This document shows, piece after piece, positions 1 through 8,551 of a DNA stretch of 64,000 nucleotides. The stretch lies in the NCBI GenBank assembly GCA_016839745.1, contig JAEOTS010000152.1, positions 1-64,000 on the forward strand. Reading direction: 5' to 3'. The position numbers and the translations under genes are program-made. Numbering within the stretch: position 1 is the first letter of the stretch; the number at the start of each line of letters is the position of its first letter. This DNA is from Promethearchaeota archaeon. GTDB lineage: Archaea; Asgardarchaeota; Lokiarchaeia; Sigyniarchaeales; SOKP01. Under the pieces are notes generated by a model. It searched no databases, was not told where the DNA came from, and saw only the letters and a program-made list of their open reading frames with translations.

Positions 1-311
1 AACGCATTATTATTTTAGGTTTCACACAATATATATAATTTATCGTCTGTCTCTGCTCCCGTTTCTCCCGTGAAAAAAAGGAAAATCAAGGATCTTTATC
101 GGTTTATATGTTTTCAAACAGAGATTGGATTACCTTCTGATTTCTAAACCAGTTTAAGTAAGTAATCTTTGATCTAAAAATTCTGATTATATTGAGTTCT
201 TATAAATTATAAAAATAATACTAAATCTAGTTTTAATTATCAGTTTTATTTCTCAAGATATAATATCTAAAAATCACGACTATTAAATGCAAAGAAGCTC
301 TTTTATTTATT
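1..311. other. AT-rich leading gap with no gene recognised
   Basis: No open frame here has recognisable protein character. Short frames run in from the left edge and stop within about 80 bases, so the tail of an upstream gene cannot be excluded. A TATA-like stretch (cttataaattataaaa, near 198-213) lies about 100 bases before the aldo/keto reductase start and may be its promoter. Nothing resembling a tRNA was seen. Confidence 0.4.
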
Positions 312-1148
312 ATGAGGAACGTTGAATTAGGAAAAACAGGGGAAAAAATTCCTATCCTTGGTCAAGGTACGTGGGGAATTAAGAGTAGAAAGGGAAAAGA
401 TTATTATGATTCGTGGAAAAACTCATTAAGGCGGGGAATAGAATTAGGTTTGACACACATAGATACTGCTGAAGTTTATGGGTTTGGCACTTCCGAAAAA
501 GTCGTCGGTGATATAATATCGGAATATAACAGAGATGATTTGTTTATCACAAGCAAGTTATTTCCGATGCATTTGAGCTTTAGAACGATGAAAAAAGCTG
601 CAAGTAAGAGTTTAAAACGCTTAGGCATTACTAACTTCGATTTGTACTTAATACATTGGCCTTTCTCTTTCACCTCTAGGGGAAAACAAATGAAGATATT
701 GGATCATTTAGTAAAAGAGGGGAAAACTAGGTATGTTGGAGTAAGTAATTTCTCAGTGGAACAGTTCAAGGAAGGCTTAAGCCTTCTTAATACCGATTTA
801 GTAACGAATCAATTACACGCTAACATCAGCAAGCAAAAACATGTATCTGAGTCATTACCATACTATCAAGAAAACGGAGTAACATTAACAGCTTATAGCC
901 CTCTCGGTCACAGAGGTTATTCCAATTTAAAAGGAGATTTGAGGGATAAATTAAACAGTATAGCAAAAACACATAATGCAACAATTCAACAGATTGCTAT
1001 AGCATGGCTGATAAATCATAAAAATGTTATTTCGATACCTAAGGCATCTAAAATCGAACATGTGGAAGCTAATGCGAAAGCAGCAGAAATAATCCTAAGT
1101 GAGAACGAGTTAAAACTTATTAAAAACGCAGGAATTTCTCAAGAATAA
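312..1148 (+). CDS. Aldo/keto reductase
   Basis: NAD(P)H-dependent oxidoreductase of the aldo/keto reductase superfamily, probably a cytosolic TIM barrel reducing aldehydes or ketones. The catalytic tetrad is all visible: Asp51 and Tyr56 in HIDTAEVYG, Lys82 in ITSKLF and His115 in LIHWPF. The opening strand (GKTGEKIPILGQGTWGI) and the C-terminal cofactor region (ISIPKASKIEHVEAN) are typical of the family, and 278 residues is a normal length. The ATG start is well placed; no strong ribosome site precedes it, as is common for leaderless archaeal messages. It stands alone, followed by a short zinc-ribbon gene. The physiological substrate cannot be told from sequence. Confidence 0.93.
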   Translation: MRNVELGKTGEKIPILGQGTWGIKSRKGKDYYDSWKNSLRRGIELGLTHIDTAEVYGFGTSEKVVGDIISEYNRDDLFITSKLFPMHLSFRTMKKAASKSLKRLGITNFDLYLIHWPFSFTSRGKQMKILDHLVKEGKTRYVGVSNFSVEQFKEGLSLLNTDLVTNQLHANISKQKHVSESLPYYQENGVTLTAYSPLGHRGYSNLKGDLRDKLNSIAKTHNATIQQIAIAWLINHKNVISIPKASKIEHVEANAKAAEIILSENELKLIKNAGISQE

Positions 1149-1297
1149 AAAAAACAAAACAAAAAATATCTATTTTTTCTACTTTAACCTTGATTATGTA
1201 ATATATAAATATTAATTTCATTTTTAGTTATTTTATCGTATAAATTACTCATTATTCTCGAAAAAGCCGAGATCAAATAAGCGAGAAGCAGACTATC

Positions 1298-1411
1298 ATG
1301 AAGTGGAAATGCGATAAGTGCGGCGATTTTTTTGATCTACATGATATACCTGAAAAATGTCCAAAATGCGGCGCCGAAGATGGCACATTTAGTTTGGTGG
1401 ATGATGAGTGA
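1298..1411 (+). CDS. Small rubredoxin-like zinc-ribbon protein (37 aa)
   Basis: This ORF is too short for the supplied track. It reads MKWKCDKCGDFF, then CPKCGAEDG, and ends at a TGA. Two CxxC(G) knuckles 13 residues apart (second Cys of the first pair to first Cys of the second) form a rubredoxin-like or zinc-ribbon site that could bind one zinc or iron. Similar mini-rubredoxin sequences occur as free proteins or as tails of rubrerythrin-type proteins in anaerobes. A TATA-like sequence (atatataaatatt, near 1200-1212) precedes it by about 90 bases. It is not adjacent to any obvious redox partner. Electron transfer or nucleic-acid binding are both possible. Confidence 0.7.
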   Translation: MKWKCDKCGDFFDLHDIPEKCPKCGAEDGTFSLVDDE

Positions 1412-1442
1412 ATTAAATGGTTAAAAAATAAATGAAAAAAGC

Positions 1443-1770
1443 GACACCTGAGATATATACCCGCCTTTTTGTTCTATTCCTCGTTACCAAGAAATAGGTG
1501 GGGCATCAAACTAAGCGGCCTACCTAAAGCTCGTTCCAAATTCTCATCACTTTCATTTGGCCTTGCACCTTGGTTTTAGCTCGTTCCAACCGTTCCCGAT
1601 TACAATTTCTCTGGCTTAAATCCAAGTCATTAATGTGCGTAAAAGGGCAGTGACGTTTCAGTTGCTAAAATACGGTTTTCACCGTAGTAGTTATCTACTC
1701 CAAGTTTGGAAATGTGAGGCGAGGTTCCTCAGCGAATCAAGTTCGCCGTCAGCCCCATATCTCATGTGTC
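1443..1770 (-). ncRNA. rnpB: RNase P RNA
   Basis: The catalytic RNA of RNase P, which matures tRNA 5' ends. Read on the minus strand, the ends pair as a P1 helix: GACAC-A-UGAGAUAU at the 5' end with AUAUCUCA-G-GUGUC at the 3' end. The 5' conserved region is visible (cugaggaaccucgccuc, the GAGGAA core of CR-I). The 3' universal region is also present (agaacaaaaaggcggguaua, matching the AGAACA...GGGUAUA pattern of CR-V). An internal aaggugcaaggccaa segment fits the CR-II/CR-III area. About 328 nt is within the normal size for archaeal RNase P RNA. The region is GC-richer than its surroundings and has no credible protein. Boundaries are set from the P1 helix. Confidence 0.85.
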
Positions 1771-1833
1771 AAATCTATTAAAGATAAAATGAAATAAATA
1801 TGTGATTGTTTTAGGATTCGGTATTCTACTTAT

Positions 1834-2601
1834 TTATTCCCCACTTAAAGAATAAGTGATTACATCGCAATATTTTTTAAATCCTAATTTTTTGTACACA
1901 TATTGACCCATTGAAGACGCTTGAAGAACGCCATATTTATATCCTAGAATGCGCGCATCTAATAATGCTCTGTCACTCATCGTAAGAGCGAAATTATTGT
2001 TTCTATAATCTGGTAAGGTACTCACTGCGTGAAGACCAGCAATTTCTGGAATTAGATATAGTAATAATGCCGAAACACATTTTTCATTAAATGTCCCTAT
2101 GTAGAACTTTACTTCACTCTGAGAATGTAAATATCCTAACAACTCATTATCTACTTTTATGTGAAACACAGTTGATACGAGATTAGCCCAATTGCTTAAT
2201 TCTTCTTCGTTTTCAACGATCCTAACTTCTAAAGCAGTATTTATACTTGGTGTTATTTTTAACTTTGACAAATCAAGTGCCATCCCTGCTTGGTGGAATG
2301 CATCTGAAAATTCATGATCTAAAAGCGATTTTCCGAGATTCTTAGGCGTAGTTAATGGTCCAACAGTCCAGCCATCTGGTGCTTTTTCCGCTCGAATTAA
2401 TCTTTTAACTTGCTCGATTTCTAGATGTAAATCGGAAGCGTTAAAATTTGCATGAAATATGCAACTTGGCCAATCCGCATTTTTCGCACGTACCCATTTT
2501 AGCTTATCTGTATCCATAAACTCAAAGTTGGGATGTCTTGAGCACTTTAAGTAGAATTCGTCTAAATTTTGTTCGATTGAACTTAAGAGGAATTTCGACA
2601 T
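1834..2601 (-). CDS. GNAT-family N-acetyltransferase
   Basis: The C-terminal half (residues about 125-250) has the acetyl-CoA-binding GNAT fold: the strand FYIGTFNEKCVSALLLYLI, the A motif around VSTLPDYRNNNFALTMS (a loosened R/Q-x-x-G-x-A), and the terminal pattern ASSMGQYVYKKLGFK that ends most GNAT domains. The N-terminal half resembles the extra domain found in two-domain GNAT proteins. The substrate is unknown. It reads leftward, 57 bases downstream of the MFS gene on the same strand, so the two may be co-transcribed. The acceptor pyrophosphate pocket is degenerate, which leaves some doubt about activity. Confidence 0.75.
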   Translation of the reverse strand: MSKFLLSSIEQNLDEFYLKCSRHPNFEFMDTDKLKWVRAKNADWPSCIFHANFNASDLHLEIEQVKRLIRAEKAPDGWTVGPLTTPKNLGKSLLDHEFSDAFHQAGMALDLSKLKITPSINTALEVRIVENEEELSNWANLVSTVFHIKVDNELLGYLHSQSEVKFYIGTFNEKCVSALLLYLIPEIAGLHAVSTLPDYRNNNFALTMSDRALLDARILGYKYGVLQASSMGQYVYKKLGFKKYCDVITYSLSGE

Positions 2602-2658
2602 AGAATAATTAATGTTTGTATGAATTAAAATGTGCTAGATGTTATTTTTTATTATAAA

Positions 2659-3894
2659 TTAATTCGATTCAACAGTTTTTTTTCGTAGTTTTTCGTAAGA
2701 ATAAAGGTAGGAATACCTTCTTAAGTCAAAATATAAGATTATAAATAGCACAATACCTAAAATGACTGCCAAATAACCTATAAGTTCGTATTGGTTTAAA
2801 AAAATCGCGCCTATAGTTAATCCTCCTATTTCTATGAACCCCGTTGCTACTAGTGGTGAAATAATTTGTGCGATTGACTGAATATTTGTTGTCATTCCGC
2901 TAACTACACCTTGTTTGTCGACGTCCACTGCTTTAGTAATATTGCTCTGGATTAAAGAAGGTAAAAACGCCATGCAGAATACGAACGATGGGAGGATAAC
3001 AAAAATCATCCACAATTCCGTCAAAAATGGGAATGCTGCGAAATTTAGTATAAGGAGAATTGAAGCAATTAATAGAACTCTCTTTTCTCCAACTTTCTTA
3101 AATAGAGGCTTCATAAGAAATCCCCCGTATATCATAATTGTTACACCAGCGAGGGTCATAACTAAGCCAATTATGAATGTCGGAGCTCCATACCTTTCAA
3201 AAAGAATTAACGACAAACTCGAATTAAACATAACCGTAATGGAGAATAATAGGAAAACTTGAAGAAAACGTACAACAATTTCTCCTGTGAAAGTCCTCCT
3301 TTTTTCATCGGAAGATAATTCTTTGGTTTTTTTTCGGTGTTTAATATCTGAAATACGATCTTTAGGCATACTCTCTATTAGCACTCTTAATGTTAAAATC
3401 ATAGTAATTATGGATAGAACTACTGCAACTAGAGAAGGGAATCTCCAATTGATTCCTCCTAATACTCCTCCGATAATAGGTCCAAAAATCATCCCTCCAG
3501 TATGTCCAATCATTAATTTACCCATTTGAGAAGCTCGAGTTGCGGGTGTAGTGATATCAGATATGTAAGCACGTATAACGGGTATTTGTCCTCCAAATAC
3601 GCCGTCTAAAATTCGTGCGAAAAGAATCACAGGAATGTTCGGAGACAGAGCTAAAATTAAAAAGGAAACTCCAGTTCCAGCTTGAGAAATTAGAAGTATA
3701 GGTTTACGACCATATTTATCGCTTAATTTACCCCAAATCGGACCAAAAACGAAAGCACTCAAAGCGTTTGAAGAGACTAGAATTCCCACAAATAACGCAG
3801 ATGACCCCAATTCAGTAACAATAACGGGAAGAAGTGGTAATACCATGCTGTAACCGAAAACATCTATAAGAATGCTTAGAATTATAGTAAACAT
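2659..3894 (-). CDS. MFS transporter (drug/proton antiporter type)
   Basis: Major facilitator superfamily secondary transporter, 411 residues with about 12 hydrophobic segments. The loop 2-3 signature (motif A) is clear as GKLSDKYGRKPILL. The antiporter-like region in helix 5 (GPIIGGVLGGINWRFP) suggests a 12-helix exporter of the TetA/multidrug type. A hydrophilic loop around residues 185-205 (DRISDIKHRKKTKELSS) separates the two six-helix halves, as is usual. It probably shares a transcript with the downstream GNAT gene; an acetyltransferase beside an efflux pump is a common detoxification pairing, but the substrate is not shown by sequence. Confidence 0.88.
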   Translation of the reverse strand: MFTIILSILIDVFGYSMVLPLLPVIVTELGSSALFVGILVSSNALSAFVFGPIWGKLSDKYGRKPILLISQAGTGVSFLILALSPNIPVILFARILDGVFGGQIPVIRAYISDITTPATRASQMGKLMIGHTGGMIFGPIIGGVLGGINWRFPSLVAVVLSIITMILTLRVLIESMPKDRISDIKHRKKTKELSSDEKRRTFTGEIVVRFLQVFLLFSITVMFNSSLSLILFERYGAPTFIIGLVMTLAGVTIMIYGGFLMKPLFKKVGEKRVLLIASILLILNFAAFPFLTELWMIFVILPSFVFCMAFLPSLIQSNITKAVDVDKQGVVSGMTTNIQSIAQIISPLVATGFIEIGGLTIGAIFLNQYELIGYLAVILGIVLFIILYFDLRRYSYLYSYEKLRKKTVESN

Positions 3895-4127
3895 CGCTTT
3901 TCTCGGATCAATAGAGTAAGTTCTCAGATGATCAGCATGCTCTTTTTCATTAAGGAATTTTCTATCAGAAATAATTGAACCCTAATCCAAGATTTAATGG
4001 TTAAATGATAAATTAAATCCTCAATTTTAAAAATATTTATCGAATTTAGGGTCAATAATAATTTTACAGAATGCATTCATAATAAAAAAAGAAAAAAGTA
4101 TATGAAAATTTTAACTTACAGCTTGTA

Positions 4128-6230
4128 TTAGAATGTTATTAAACCAGCTCCGTGATTAAATAGCAACAATAAGCCCATAAAAATTGATGCTGTTAAACTC
4201 ATTACAACTAACAATGTATTGATGCTTGGACCTGCAGTATCCTTGAAAGGATCTCCCACCGTATCACCTGTAATTGATGCTTTATGTACATCAGTTCCTT
4301 TACCTCCTAAGTTGCCATCCTCAATCCATTTCTTAGCATTGTCCCATGCTCCCCCACTATTGCTCATAAACACTGCAAATACGAATCCCGATAAGATAGC
4401 TCCTGCTAGAAATGCCCCTAAAGCCGCTACACCAAAAATCATACCGATAGCTATAGGAACTGTTATAGAGATTATACTCGGTAATATTAATTCTCGTAAT
4501 GAGCCTTTTGTTGCTATATCAATTGTCTTCTTGAAATCAGCGGGTTCTTCACCAGTTAGAATTTTTGGGTTTTCTTCAAATTGTCTTCGTATCTCATCAA
4601 CCATTTTTGCTGCATTCCTTTGAACTGCTAGAACCAACAGCGCCGAAAAAAGAGCAGGTACAACAACACCAACGAAAGCTCCAATAAGCACTTCGATTCT
4701 TAATAAATCTACCATTGAAATTCCTGATTCTTCAGCAAAAGAGAATAATAAGGCAAATACAGTCAGGTTAGCGGCTCCAATTGCGAATCCTTTAGTGATA
4801 GCTTTAGCTGTATTTCCCGCAGAATCTAAATGATCTGCAGTTCGGATCACATCGTCTCCCAATTCGCCTTGTTCAGCGATTGCACGAGCATTATCAACGA
4901 TAGGTCCATATGCGTCATTAGATACTATTGTACCAACAATAGCTAACATTCCTACTGCTGCCATTGCAACTCCAAATACTCCAGCAAGAAGATAGGATAC
5001 TGCCATTGCTAAGATAATTCCAAGAGTTGGAGGAACTACACTGAGGAGTCCATATGAAAAACCACTTAAAATAACTACAGCATGACCCTCTTTTGCTGCG
5101 TTTGCAATGTTTCTAGTCGGTTTTTTATCGTCTCGGGTAAAATAATCGCTTGTAAAGCCCATAACAATACCAGATGCGAGACCAATTAAAACTGCAAAAT
5201 AAATCCTCCATAATAATAGAGATCCTTCAGAATTCAAATCAAGGGTTAGAATCCAGGTAAATAGAGCGGCAATTCCAGCAAAGATTAGTGTTGCATAATA
5301 GGTTCCATTATTCAGAGCTTTTCCGGGATCTTCTGCTTTTCGATACTTAATGATAAAAATTCCTATGAGTGAAGCGATTAATCCAACTCCGCATAAAACA
5401 ACGGGAGCAACTACAAGAGTAGCTCGTAATGTAGAATCTATGGTTATATCTATGTTAATAATTAATGCTAATGAGGCTGCGAGCATCATTGCGGCAACGA
5501 TGGATGCTACATATGAATCAAACAAATCAGAACCCATCCCCGCGATATCACCGACGTTATCTCCAACATTATCAGCAATAGTTGCGGGATTTCTCGGATC
5601 GTCTTCGGGTAAATCGTATTCTGCTTTTCCTACGAGATCAGCTCCCACATCTGCAGTTTTGGTAAAGATGCCACCGCCACATTTCATAAATAGTGCGATG
5701 CTGCTTGCTCCAAAACTAAATCCAAGAACTATCAAGGGTGTCTCAAATATAAAATACAATACTGAAACTCCGATGAGGGCAACACCTACAACAGCTAATC
5801 CCATTACTGAACCTCCGAAAAACGCGACATTGAATCCCGCTTTTGTGCCTACTGTACAAGCCTGAGCAGCTCGAGTATTGGCTTTCACACCAACATATAA
5901 GCCTAGATATCCAGCGAGCATTGATCCCACAGACCCGATAATGTAAGCTAGAGCTTGTTCCCAATTAAACCATACAGTATATCGTTCGCTAGGTGCTAAC
6001 GGAGAAGGTAATAAGAAGAGTATTACTAAAAATAAAGCTCCAACAAAAATGGATAAAACCATGTATTGTACCTTGATGTATGCTTTTGCACCATCTTCTA
6101 TATATCCAGCAACTGTAACCATTTTTTCATTTCCAGGATCCTCTTTCAATACTAAATGTCTAAAATAAACCGCCATTCCAATAGAAATAAGCCCTGCGAG
6201 AAAAGATACTAATAAAAACGCTACTGCCAT
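4128..6230 (-). CDS. hppA: Membrane-bound proton-translocating pyrophosphatase, K+-independent type
   Basis: Hydrolyses pyrophosphate and pumps protons across the cell membrane. It has 700 residues and about 16 helices. The catalytic loop is intact (DVGADLVGKAEYDLPEDDPR, then ADNVGDNVGD), as are the second metal-binding segment (NDAYGPIVDNARAIAE) and the C-terminal GGAWDNAKK and GDTVGDPFKDTAGPS. The subtype switch reads AGNTAKAITKG, giving Lys and Thr at the positions that are Ala and Gly in potassium-dependent enzymes. This predicts a potassium-independent H+ pump, from established family rules. It is monocistronic, with a TATA-like AT tract upstream. It would salvage energy from biosynthetic pyrophosphate in an energy-limited anaerobe. 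Confidence 0.97.
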   Translation of the reverse strand: MAVAFLLVSFLAGLISIGMAVYFRHLVLKEDPGNEKMVTVAGYIEDGAKAYIKVQYMVLSIFVGALFLVILFLLPSPLAPSERYTVWFNWEQALAYIIGSVGSMLAGYLGLYVGVKANTRAAQACTVGTKAGFNVAFFGGSVMGLAVVGVALIGVSVLYFIFETPLIVLGFSFGASSIALFMKCGGGIFTKTADVGADLVGKAEYDLPEDDPRNPATIADNVGDNVGDIAGMGSDLFDSYVASIVAAMMLAASLALIINIDITIDSTLRATLVVAPVVLCGVGLIASLIGIFIIKYRKAEDPGKALNNGTYYATLIFAGIAALFTWILTLDLNSEGSLLLWRIYFAVLIGLASGIVMGFTSDYFTRDDKKPTRNIANAAKEGHAVVILSGFSYGLLSVVPPTLGIILAMAVSYLLAGVFGVAMAAVGMLAIVGTIVSNDAYGPIVDNARAIAEQGELGDDVIRTADHLDSAGNTAKAITKGFAIGAANLTVFALLFSFAEESGISMVDLLRIEVLIGAFVGVVVPALFSALLVLAVQRNAAKMVDEIRRQFEENPKILTGEEPADFKKTIDIATKGSLRELILPSIISITVPIAIGMIFGVAALGAFLAGAILSGFVFAVFMSNSGGAWDNAKKWIEDGNLGGKGTDVHKASITGDTVGDPFKDTAGPSINTLLVVMSLTASIFMGLLLLFNHGAGLITF

Positions 6231-6430
6231 ATTTTATTCACATTAAATTAATTTTTTTATTTAGATTTTTTTAATAATTAAAAAATATATGAATATGTAT
6301 TTGCCGAAATGCTATAAATATTTTTAATTTTACTCTTCCATTTAGTTAATTATTTCATCTTTTTGAAACAATAGGAAGATTTTATAAATAAATTAGGATA
6401 CTTTTATCAAATAAAGGAAAAATGAGCTTC

Positions 6431-6580
6431 TCATTCACGATTTTCATTATTTTTTTTCTTTAAATATTCTGGTGTATGGGTTTGTTCGCATCTCCTCCGT
6501 GATTCCCAGTTTTTCCACATGGTATCGAAGATCTTTTCAACCTCATCCTCCTCTAATTCTTGTTTTTCTTTTTTTTTCAT
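6431..6580 (-). CDS. Hypothetical small charged protein (49 aa)
   Basis: Not in the ORF track. An ATG frame begins 15 bases after the stop of the YdjM-like gene and reads MKKKEKQELEEDEVEKIFDT, then MWKNWESRRRC and ends in a Lys/Asn-rich tail. The first 20 residues are highly charged and could form a short helix. The middle (TMWKNWESRRRCEQTHTPEY) has a composition more like protein than random AT-rich sequence. The close spacing suggests translational coupling. No family is recognised, and this may be chance. Confidence 0.4.
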   Translation of the reverse strand: MKKKEKQELEEDEVEKIFDTMWKNWESRRRCEQTHTPEYLKKKNNENRE

Positions 6581-6595
6581 GATTGAATTTAGTAA

Positions 6596-7543
6596 TTAAT
6601 TGCTTTGAATACGACCCGAACCTTGATTAGCGATGATGAAATTTTGAGTAACTCTATCAAAATCGTACTGAACAAACATATTTCTACGATGCATCATTGT
6701 TTCTATAAAGAAGAATCTAATAGAAAAAATCCCTTCTTTTCTAATAAAGATGGGGAGAGATGTCCATTTAGAGAAATAATAATGGTTATTATTCAGCTCT
6801 TCTGCCTTTTCGAGAAGAACCCTTTCTTGGTTTGTTAATGTAGCTTTAATTTTTATTATGTCTGTTTTTTTTGAGAAATGAGATTTTTTTTCGATACTTG
6901 ATATTACTTCATCTCCATTAATCTCATATTGGTAAATCTTGAAATAGAAAGGTAATATTCCGGGAAAGTATTTTTGGGTATTATCAAGAGTTCTAGAGAC
7001 TAAAATTTTTGCCATTATTCGGTAGAAGTAATATATTATAAAAAAAGAAGTGTAAATGTTGATATATAATTGAATGTAAAATATTTCTGTAAAGAATCTA
7101 AAAAGAAACCACGGTATGAGAAGGAAAATTATTGAATTCACAAAAGTAAAGAAACTACCAGCCTTTTCTACGTAAAAACTGTGTTCTTTTTTGGAGAGTG
7201 GGAATAAGTAAGGAATCTTCGTAGTTGTAAGTAGATCCATCGATATATGTAAACCATAGAATAATATACCTGTAATCCACAATGAGATAAAGGTTTGATG
7301 CGTTAAACTTGAGAATATTAAGCTTATTATAAATGAAATTATTATGCCAACAATATATGAATGAGAACCTCCGCGATGTTCAAGATATTTTGACTTTATT
7401 ATTCTTTTCAAAGGTGCTAAAAATACATCTAAGTCTGGCATAATCGAGAACAATATAGCAAAGAAGAAAAATTCTAGAGTTACATCTTTTAAAAAAAGTA
7501 GGTACGCTAAAGCTCCGAAAACTAAATGAGTGAAAAAATCCAT
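6596..7543 (-). CDS. YdjM-like membrane-bound metal-dependent hydrolase (DUF457 family)
   Basis: Integral membrane protein of the YdjM/DUF457 family, whose members carry conserved His and Asp residues thought to bind metal. The motifs appear in order: FTHLVFG near the start, PDLDVF at about residue 36, HRGGSHS at about residue 57, then HISMDLL in a later helix. Four to six hydrophobic helices fill residues 1-180. The C-terminal 130 residues are soluble and charged (TNQERVLLEKAEEL), longer than in the minimal family. The biochemical role is not established; relatives are linked to membrane lipid or phosphate chemistry. It is followed closely by a small ORF. Confidence 0.75.
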   Translation of the reverse strand: MDFFTHLVFGALAYLLFLKDVTLEFFFFAILFSIMPDLDVFLAPLKRIIKSKYLEHRGGSHSYIVGIIISFIISLIFSSLTHQTFISLWITGILFYGLHISMDLLTTTKIPYLFPLSKKEHSFYVEKAGSFFTFVNSIIFLLIPWFLFRFFTEIFYIQLYINIYTSFFIIYYFYRIMAKILVSRTLDNTQKYFPGILPFYFKIYQYEINGDEVISSIEKKSHFSKKTDIIKIKATLTNQERVLLEKAEELNNNHYYFSKWTSLPIFIRKEGIFSIRFFFIETMMHRRNMFVQYDFDRVTQNFIIANQGSGRIQSN

Positions 7544-7645
7544 GTTTAAAACAATATAATCTCTTTTATTATTAGATTAATGAAAGAAAAAAAACTTTTC
7601 ACTTAATTTTTAAAAGTTATTCTCTCCCTACTTTTATGTATAATA

Positions 7646-8551
7646 TTATATGTCAAGCGTATTAAACTCATTATTGTTAAATCCCCACGAATCCAATATA
7701 TCATCTGCCTCTGTAATCAATTCCTCGATTAGTTTATGTATAGTTACCAACGTCTTACGATGTCCTATTGCTGTTGAAGGCGCCATAAAATTCTTTATGT
7801 TATATTTGTATATTTTATTGTGAAATGTTTCGTCGAAAATATCCAAATTAAGCCATTTTTTTTTAATTTTTGTTGATACTGGGCACTCGTTAGTGGCCAT
7901 TAAGGCTGTACCTAAACAGACCGCATCAGCTCCCATCGCTAGGGCGCCTAAAAAACCTCTTGCGTCACCAATCCCACCAGCTGCAATTATCGGGATTTTG
8001 AGCATTTTTTTTGCCAAAGTTATATTTACCAGAGTAGTGTTTGTTAATGGATTTTTAAATCCAGTTCCTTCTAAGCCAACTAGTGTAACTCCGTCTGCTC
8101 CCTCTTTTTCTACAGAAATAGCGTGCTTAATTAATACGCATTTATGAAACCATAAACCCCCCGCTTCTTGAACTCTTTTCCCAATGAATGACGCTTTATA
8201 TCCTGAAGTAGTAAAAATGGTGCAATTTTCATTGAGCGCGATATCGACATATTCTAAATACCTTTCTTGAGTTTTTTTACCTTCCCTGCTTTCCTCTAAA
8301 ATATGATGCGGTAACGATAGGTTGATTCCAAAAGGTTTCGTAGTTAATCGTTTCACCTTCTGTATATCTTTCCTGAACTCTTCTGGATTTGGAAAATTCA
8401 ATGCAGCAATAATTCCTAATCCACCCGCATTTGAAAAAGTAGACGCGAACTCCGCCTTACCCCACCCTCCAAAAGCTCCCATAACTAAGGGATATTGAAT
8501 TTTTAACAGTTGAGTAATTTTGGTTGTCCAAATCATTAGGTTATGTTCCAC
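7646..8551 (-). CDS. Nitronate monooxygenase / FabK-like FMN flavoprotein (NPD family), copy 1
   Basis: FMN-binding TIM barrel of the 2-nitropropane dioxygenase family. Signatures: YPLVMGAFGGWG at the first strand, SNAGGLGIIAA, KPFGINL, and the phosphate-binding end IIAAGGIGDARGFLGALAMGA followed by GTALMATNECP. The catalytic His of true nitronate monooxygenases and FabK (in GGH) is replaced: this copy reads GLEGTGFKNP. The reaction may therefore differ. The ORF start overlaps the sulfatase stop by 11 bases; the internal Met (MIWTTKI) would give no overlap and is an alternative start. It is the distal gene of an operon with sulfatase, flavin protein and glycyl-radical activase. Confidence 0.82.
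   Translation of the reverse strand: MEHNLMIWTTKITQLLKIQYPLVMGAFGGWGKAEFASTFSNAGGLGIIAALNFPNPEEFRKDIQKVKRLTTKPFGINLSLPHHILEESREGKKTQERYLEYVDIALNENCTIFTTSGYKASFIGKRVQEAGGLWFHKCVLIKHAISVEKEGADGVTLVGLEGTGFKNPLTNTTLVNITLAKKMLKIPIIAAGGIGDARGFLGALAMGADAVCLGTALMATNECPVSTKIKKKWLNLDIFDETFHNKIYKYNIKNFMAPSTAIGHRKTLVTIHKLIEELITEADDILDSWGFNNNEFNTLDI

Noticed and set aside
5350-5865. 171-codon plus-strand ORF inside hppA
   Set aside because: Antisense shadow of a strongly conserved gene; Pro/Thr/Ser-rich translation is typical of antisense frames.
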